Shown piece by piece: positions 47,346 through 64,000 of a stretch of DNA of 64,000 nucleotides. The translations under genes were made by a program, and so were the position numbers. The first letter of the stretch is position 1, and each line of letters starts with the position of its first letter. Origin of the DNA: Ceratotherium simum simum (taxonomy: Eukaryota > Chordata > Mammalia > Perissodactyla > Rhinocerotidae); the NCBI RefSeq assembly GCF_000283155.1, contig NW_004454170.1, positions 16,679,183 through 16,743,182 on the forward strand, written 5' to 3'. The notes beneath the pieces were generated by a model, which saw nothing but the letters and a program-made list of their open reading frames with translations, searched no databases and was not told where the DNA came from.

Positions 47346-48394
47346 GGTAGCAAAAGCAGTGTGTGCAGAGACACGGAGGGGGGCAGCAGTATCATGTAAC
47401 GGGGAACTGGATGGTAGTAATGATGATGTGCCTGAGGAATAGGGACAGTCAGGGGCCATATCATAATCTGAAATCGTGCTATACAGCACAGTTCTCAATT
47501 GTTTATGATCTGTTTCTGCCTGCTAAGATGCAAACTCCATGAGGAACTTGTGTGGTAAATCACTGTATCACGAGCATTTAGAATAGTCACTGGCAGTATA
47601 GGCAGTGCTCAGTAAATATTAAGTGAAGGAACAATGGGTTCAGAACTTTGAACTTTGTCCTGAAAACTATGGTGAGTCAATGCAGCAGGTAGGACACTAG
47701 ATTAGAGGTGAGGAAGCAAGTCATCAGTTTCTTGCAATAAGCAACGACAAGGGCTGAGGTTAGTCATTCCTTTGCAGGTGAAAGCAGGAGACTTGGTATT
47801 GGGATGAGGATGAGGAGTGGCCTCCAGGTGGTGGTGCCGTTGACGGAGACGGAGAAAGAGGAAGAGAAGCAGATTTAGGGAGAGATGAGGGTCTCTGTTT
47901 GGGACATGTTCAAGATTAGTGGGTCTGAAGTTCAGCAGAGAGGCTGGGGCTAGAGAGAGAGGCTTGGGAGTCACTGGGGTGTAAGGGCCATAGAGGCCCA
48001 AGGGTCTGCATGGCGTGACACTGGGGAACAACACGTGACCATGTTCTGCTCGCTGTTCATGACCCTCTCAGGAGTTTGCCTCCTCAGTAAGACTGGATGT
48101 TCTTTGAGGACAGAAATACTTTCCACCGGAGCATTCCGTACCCAGTGTGCATCTCAGTGCTAGGAAAATGGTCAAGGGCAGAACTTCTGGAGCAGAAAGG
48201 AACCTTAAAAATCCTATTACATGAGAGAAGTGAGGCCCAGTATCACTACACTACCCGCCTGAGGTCACTCAGCTGAACAGCCACAGCTCTCGCTGCAGGA
48301 CCAGGTCTCCAGACTGCCAGCCCAGCACCCTTTTGGGGACGCCACGCTGCCTCAGGGCAGTGAGTTGAGTGTGCCCAGAGGAGCGACGAAGCTT

Positions 48395-48540
48395 GGGCTT
48401 TGGGCTTACTTAGCTTCTCTGAGCCTCAGTTTCATCATCAGCGGGATTATTTAGGGGGTAACTGGGACCATGTCACTTGTGAAGCAATGAGTATAGTGCC
48501 AGGCATCCAGTCGGTGCTGGATAAATGTTACCATTCTATT
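48395..48540 (+). mobile_element. MIR SINE fragment
   Basis: CTTCTCTGAGCCTCAGTTTCATCATC and GTGCCAGGCATCCAGTCGGTGCTGGATAAATG are MIR core and end, about 150 bases before the RNASEL promoter block. Confidence 0.65.
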
Positions 48541-48689
48541 TCCCTCAAGAAGATAGGGGATTTGGAATAACGTGGTAAGCATGGAGCTGGATGCTGCGGT
48601 CTGAAAGGCTGAAAGATGAGCAGCATGATCTTGGACATCAAATTAGCCATCAGCACTCAGAGCGGAGCCGCCACCTCCCTCGAGAGGGG

Positions 48690-48892
48690 TTAGAAGTGCT
48701 GCAGCTCTAGCTGCGCCTGCAGAGACGAGCGTGCGCCGCTTTACCCTCCGCTGGCTCCTCTCTCGCTCCTCTCTTGGCTCCGCCCCGCTGGCTCTGTGAC
48801 GTCCCCAGGAGGAAATGGTTCTCTGCCGGGAACAGTATTTAAAGATTAAATGTTGCCAAATGAATGCCTGCGGAGGCGTCTGAGTTTGAAAG
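48690..48892 (+). promoter_or_regulatory. RNASEL: Probable RNASEL promoter and non-coding exon 1
   Basis: A locally CpG-richer block (about 48650-48900) contains a GC box (CCGCCCC, 48781-48787), a CRE-like TGACGTCC (48797-48804) and an AT-rich TATA-like ATTTAAA (48837-48843). It ends in a strong donor AAAG|GTAAGA at 48892/48893. RNASEL in other mammals starts with a non-coding exon, and this is the only promoter-like, donor-bearing block upstream of exon 2. The exact start is unknown. If the TATA-like site is used the exon would be only about 30 bases, so a start further upstream is more likely. Confidence 0.6.
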
Positions 48893-49124
48893 GTAAGATG
48901 GACAGGAGGAAGAGAGCTGGTTCTTTCAGGGGATTCCTTGGGCTTTGGGGACCGCAGCTGAAAGGGGTTGTGAGATCGGGAAGCGGAAGAGAGCGCAGAG
49001 CCTGCTGGCCAGGCCCAGGGAGCCTTTGGCCCCTGAGCCCGCCTGAGAACTCCAAGGTTCTGCCACAATCCACACATTATTCCTTCAAGTCGTCTCGGTA
49101 TATCAGGCGCTCTGGTCACAGGGA

Positions 49125-49142
49125 GAAAAGGAAACTGAAATC
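49125..49142 (+). promoter_or_regulatory. ISRE-like element in RNASEL intron 1
   Basis: The sequence AGAAAAGGAAACTGAAAT contains an exact GAAANNGAAA core (GAAACTGAAA, 49131-49140), the binding pattern for IRF/ISGF3 factors, about 240 bases past the predicted exon 1 donor. RNASEL is interferon-related, so a regulatory role is plausible but inferred from the motif alone. Confidence 0.4.
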
Positions 49143-49999
49143 AGGACTCATCCATTGCAGTGCTTTTGCTGGCTTGTCTTTATTCTCTGCTCTGATATTT
49201 TACTCAGGGTTCCTTTGACTTTCTTCCCTACTCCGCTCCTTTACTTACACCAGCCCATCTCACACCCACTGAAACAGGAACGGTTTACACAAGCATTTGG
49301 CTCAAAGATTTCATTGCTGGGTGACTGTGCTTTTGTAGCACAATTGATTAGACCTCTGAGGGTGGGGGCTTTGAGACGGAGAGAGTGGCGAGATTGCTGA
49401 AAAATGGTTGCTTTGTGAATTTCATCATATGTATGTTGCATCGTAGCAGATGCAGTTATATAAATATTAAGGTAACCGTTTGGTGCTGTCTGGTGCTTGA
49501 ATTGGATCTAAATTGCTCAGATCTGATTGAGGGCAGTTGGACTAAATTGACAACCCCAGGTTCCCTATTTCTGTACTATGTATATGCACATGGGTGGGGA
49601 GAATAGGATTTGCTAAAAGTTTTTTTCATGAAGGGACATAATTAGCTCTACCATTTATTGAATGCCTAATATTTGCCACTCCCCCTCTTGAATGCATTTT
49701 GTACGCATGACAGTATTTATTGTTGCCTCCATTTGAGGAAACAGAAAATTGAGACTCTAATCTAAGGTTACACAATTAGGAAGTAACAGTCTAAAGTTAC
49801 ACAATCAGGGGCTCAAACTTAGATCTTGCTGAGGTCGGAGTCTCAGTTCTTTTACTACTTTATCCTACTTTGAACAGGAGCACACAGTGCACAGAGAAGA
49901 CGTGCACAGAGCCAGCAAACACCCTGAGTGGTACAAGAAATGCAAATCGACAAAACTACATTTTTTCGTGTTAAATGAAGGTTCTGGGTTTTGTTTTTT

Positions 50000-50530
50000 G
50001 TTTTTGTTTTTAAAGAGGCCATTTACTTCTAGTCAGAATGTGTTTAAAAGACATTGAAAGCAATTTAATATTATAGTTTTGAGAATCCTAAAAAAATCAT
50101 ATCCTTTGACCAGTCATTCAATTCTTTGAAATCTGTCTTAAGATCCATCATAAGAAAATAAGCTAAAATAAGCTAAATTTGCTGCAATGTTATTTAGAAT
50201 TGTTAAAAAGTTCTAATTTAAAAAATCTTATTTAAGAACTGCTCAGTAATAGGGAAATGAAACAACTATATGATGGCATATTACGCAGCCATTAAAAATG
50301 TTAAAAGACTTTGTAATAACATAGGAAATTATTTATAGTATGGCATTAAATGAAAGGAAGAAGGAAACAAAGTTACTTACCCAGAATAATCCCAATTATT
50401 TTTTAAAAATCTATAGAAATATAGTAAAATATTAACAATGTCTGTTTCTGGACAGTGGGACTATAGAGTAATAATTTTCCTATTTTTAATTTATATATAT
50501 AATATTCTATAATAAAAAGTTCTATAATAA
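50000..50530 (+). mobile_element. Old L1 fragment in RNASEL intron 1
   Basis: AT-rich sequence with diverged L1 landmarks: GGGAAATGAAACAACTATATGATGGCATATTACGCAGCC near 50254 and TTTCTGGACAGTGGGACTATAG near 50444. It ends in AATATTCTATAATAAAAAG. Confidence 0.55.
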
Positions 50531-50815
50531 GAAAGTAGATGTATTTTGAAAAGGTTATTAGTAAAATTAGTTTCTCTTATTCACATGTTTTCTCACTATT
50601 ATAAAATTACAAAATACCTCTCTCATCTCTAGGTGGAATGTCAGAAGACTCCAAGAGTATTGTCCTTCCTCATACTGCTGGTCTGTAGCCAGATAATCCT
50701 TATTTACTCTGACAGGGGTTTCTAAGAGCTCATCTCTCTGATCAAGTACCAAGGAGATAAATTTTCATTTTCTCAAAGAAAGGGCAAAAAGTTCTAGCCA
50801 GTGGTATTTACCATC

Positions 50816-61786
<10,971 letters not shown>

Positions 61787-63184
61787 GTATGAACAATTCC
61801 CATGGTCTGAGAGTTATTCCAGGGATAAGAATCTGTGTAATGTGTTATGTTAGTTTTTCTAACTTTTTTAATACTATTGGCCTGACCCAACCAAGGGGTG
61901 AAAGAGGGGATTTTCCTTCCCTTCCTCCCCATCCCAGTTTCCATTTGAACTTTCGGGTCTTTCAGAGGCCAGATTCCCCCGACAGACTCTCATCTAGGCT
62001 CCTCTTTAGGATGGCCTTGTCCCATCCCATTCCTTTTCTGTGGCTCTTTCCCTCAAACCTTGTTTTCTGAGAGAGGCCTGGCTAACAATCCTGTTACTGC
62101 TGTGACAAGAGCAGCTGATTGAATCGAGCTTAACCCAGAGGAGGCGCTCCACCGGGAGGCGTTTCAGTCTGAGGAGACACCAGCTGCCTCTACTGCCTGT
62201 GAACAGCCCAGCTCTGAGGATCCGCATGCACACCTACATTCTGCCTGAGAAAAGAGACTACGAAGAAAAGATGACCTTCCAAATTCCTCTTCTTTAAGAA
62301 AAAGTCCACTTAACTTAAACTGAGTATGGTGGAACATAAAAAATGAATCAGCATCTCTATCTAGTCAGTACCATCAGAACTTTCATTATTATTAATTAGC
62401 AGCCATCTGTCAAGTACCAGTTGTGTGCCAGGCCCGTGCGAGGCCATGGATAGACAAAGCAGAGTACAGCATTATCCATGTGGGGCCGAGAGACCCACAG
62501 AAATGATGGCTGTGTGATACATGCTGGGCGCCGCAGGGATATGTGCAGAGCACTATGGGAGAATCCGTAATCCTCAGGTCTTTGAGTGAGACCAACTGCT
62601 TCCCTATCTTAAGCCTGATCTAGGACTGTGCTTCTTCTATACCTCTTTGTTTCTAGGTTTCATTTTGCTTTCCTTCCCTCGCTCGTCTCCAGGCTACACA
62701 TCATACTCATAATTGCTGGCTTAACATCTGTCTTTGCTGCTATCCTATAATTTCCACCAGAGTAGACACCATCCCTTGTCTTGTTCGTTATTGTATTCTT
62801 GGTATGGAGTAAGTGTGCCGTGACTCTTTGCTAAATGAATGTCTAAAAAACTTCAGCCAACACTTAAATTTGTAGAATCAGAGCAATTTGAAACCAGAGC
62901 AGACGACAGTAATCGCTAATGATTGTGTAGTGCCGACTATATGGCAGCTATAGTTCTCAAGAATTAATGTGAGTTACCACAGTTAATCCTTGTAACAATC
63001 TTTGAGGCCATTATCTCCATTTTGCAGATGGGCAAACTGAGGCACAGACAAATAATTTTTCCAAAGGCACAGAGCCAGGAAGGGATGCAGCAGGATTTGA
63101 AGCTGGGCAGTCTGGTGGCAGACGCCATGTGCTAAAGCCACTCGTGCACAAAGCTATGATGCCATCAAGTCCACCAGCTCTTTT
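61787..63184. other. RNASEL intron 5, left part
   Basis: The sequence after the exon 5 donor was read for the conserved RNase L KEN-domain continuation and none was found. A MIR-like piece lies at 62925-63150 (CATTTTGCAGATGGGCAAACTGAGGCACAG). Confidence 0.6.
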
Positions 63185-63392
63185 TTTTTTTTAATTTAAT
63201 TAATTTATTTTTTTCCCCCAAAGCCCCAATAGATAGTTGTATGCCATAGTTGCACATCCTTCCAGTCGCTGTACGTGGGACGCGGCCTCAGCATGGCCGG
63301 AGAAGTGGCGCGTCGGTGCGCGCCCAGGATCCAAACCCGTGCAGCCAGCAGCGGAGCGCGCGCACTTAACCGCTAAGCCACAGGGCCAACCC
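63185..63392 (-). mobile_element. ERE SINE copy 8, minus strand, RNASEL intron 5
   Basis: Reverse-strand element of the longer subtype (CAAAGCCCCAATAGATAGTTG, then GCATGGCCGGAGAAGTG and the tRNA-like head). It appears to lack the internal dimer region of copy 4. The duplication CCACCAGCTCTTTT / CCACCAACTCTTTT (from 63171 and 63393) marks the ends. Confidence 0.9.
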
Positions 63393-63559
63393 CCACCAAC
63401 TCTTTTAATTGCTGAGGAACTTGAGGCTCAGAGAGGGAACCCAAAACACTCAGAATTGGAAAACCAGAGATTGGCAGAGCTGGGAAGAGAATTCTGTTCT
63501 TTTGTTTCCCAATTCATTGATTCTTTCCCCTAAACTTCATTGACTTATATTGAATTTTG

Positions 63560-64000
63560 ATTGACTTCAATTCTTATTTATCTATTTATTTTTTATTGTT
63601 GTCATAATAGTTTATAACATTGTGAGATTCCAGTTGTACATTATTATTTGTCAGTCACCATATAAATGTGCCCCTTCACCCCTTGTGCCCGCCCCCCAAC
63701 CCCCTTGCCCCTGGTAACCACCAAACTGTTCTCTCTGTCTGTGTGTTAGTTTATATTCCACATGTGAGAGAGGTCATACAGTGTTTGTCTTTCTCTGTCT
63801 GGCTTATTTCACTTAACATAATACCCTTCAGGCCCATGTATGTTGTTGCAAATGGGGCGATTTTGTCTTTTTTATGGCTGAGTAGTATTCCATTATATAT
63901 ATATACCACATCTTCTTGATCCAATCATCTGTTGATGGACACTTGGGTTGCTTCCATGTCTTGGCTATAGTAAATAATGCTGCAATGAACATAGGGGTGC
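63560..64000 (-). mobile_element. Antisense L1, running off the window
   Basis: Reverse-strand L1 3' end with well-preserved landmarks (GTTGTCATAATAGTTTATAAC, GGCTTATTTCACTTAACATAA, TGAGTAGTATTCCATTATAT, TTGGCTATAGTAAATAATGC). It continues past the edge and fills part of RNASEL intron 5. It looks younger than the other antisense L1. Confidence 0.85.

Larger units (their letters stand above)
46746..48640. other. RNASEL upstream flank
   Basis: No gene recognised. Two MIR copies (listed) lie here. A minus-strand open frame at 47702-48034 is Pro/Leu-rich without a domain. Confidence 0.5.

Noticed and set aside
50801..50815. Five extra codons ahead of the RNASEL ATG
   Set aside because: They would begin with GTG, and the leader from 50798 may be 5'UTR. 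The ATG at 50816 has a good Kozak context and matches the family N-terminus.

Overview
The window is mammalian nuclear DNA. It has vertebrate exon-intron structure, one CpG-rich promoter, and many interspersed repeats. Eight SINEs have the tRNA-derived head, the 'GTTAGC(T/C)CAGGG' / 'CTTCCTCA' body and the A-rich tail of the ERE (equine repetitive element) family, which points to a perissodactyl, horse-like genome. I cannot choose between equid, rhinoceros and tapir from sequence alone. Two runs of exactly 100 N (3335-3434 and 30999-31098) are assembly gaps.

Layout. 1-31 kb is intergenic. I see no credible protein-coding exon there, only old MIR, L1, L2 and MaLR-type repeats, one ERE SINE, a CA microsatellite and G-rich sequence. 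31.2-37.1 kb holds a complete RGS16 gene on the plus strand: CpG-island promoter, five coding exons encoding 201 residues, and a roughly 1.65 kb AU-rich 3'UTR ending in two tandem AATAAA signals. 37.1-48.6 kb is a repeat-rich spacer with a head-to-head ERE pair and a stack of L1 fragments carrying two nested ERE copies. 48.6-64 kb holds RNASEL (2-5A-dependent ribonuclease L) on the plus strand. A probable non-coding exon 1 lies near 48.89 kb, followed by the large ankyrin/pseudokinase exon 2 and exons 3-5, giving 633 codons. The last coding part (the rest of the KEN ribonuclease domain) is not in the window, which ends inside intron 5 within an antisense L1.

The order RGS16 then RNASEL in the same orientation agrees with the human 1q25 cluster RGS8-RGS16-RNASEL-RGSL1, so 1-31 kb should be the RGS8-RGS16 interval. 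The two genes do not form a pathway. RGS16 is a GTPase-activating protein for Gi/Gq alpha subunits. RNASEL is the effector of the interferon/OAS antiviral RNA-decay pathway.

I found no convincing undescribed biological system. The observations most worth checking are substitutions at two 2-5A-contact positions of RNase L (F126Y and R309K relative to human), an ISRE-like element just inside RNASEL intron 1, two inverted ERE pairs able to form long dsRNA (one inside an RNASEL intron), a three-layer nested insertion in that intron, and a repeated AU-rich 17-mer in the RGS16 3'UTR.
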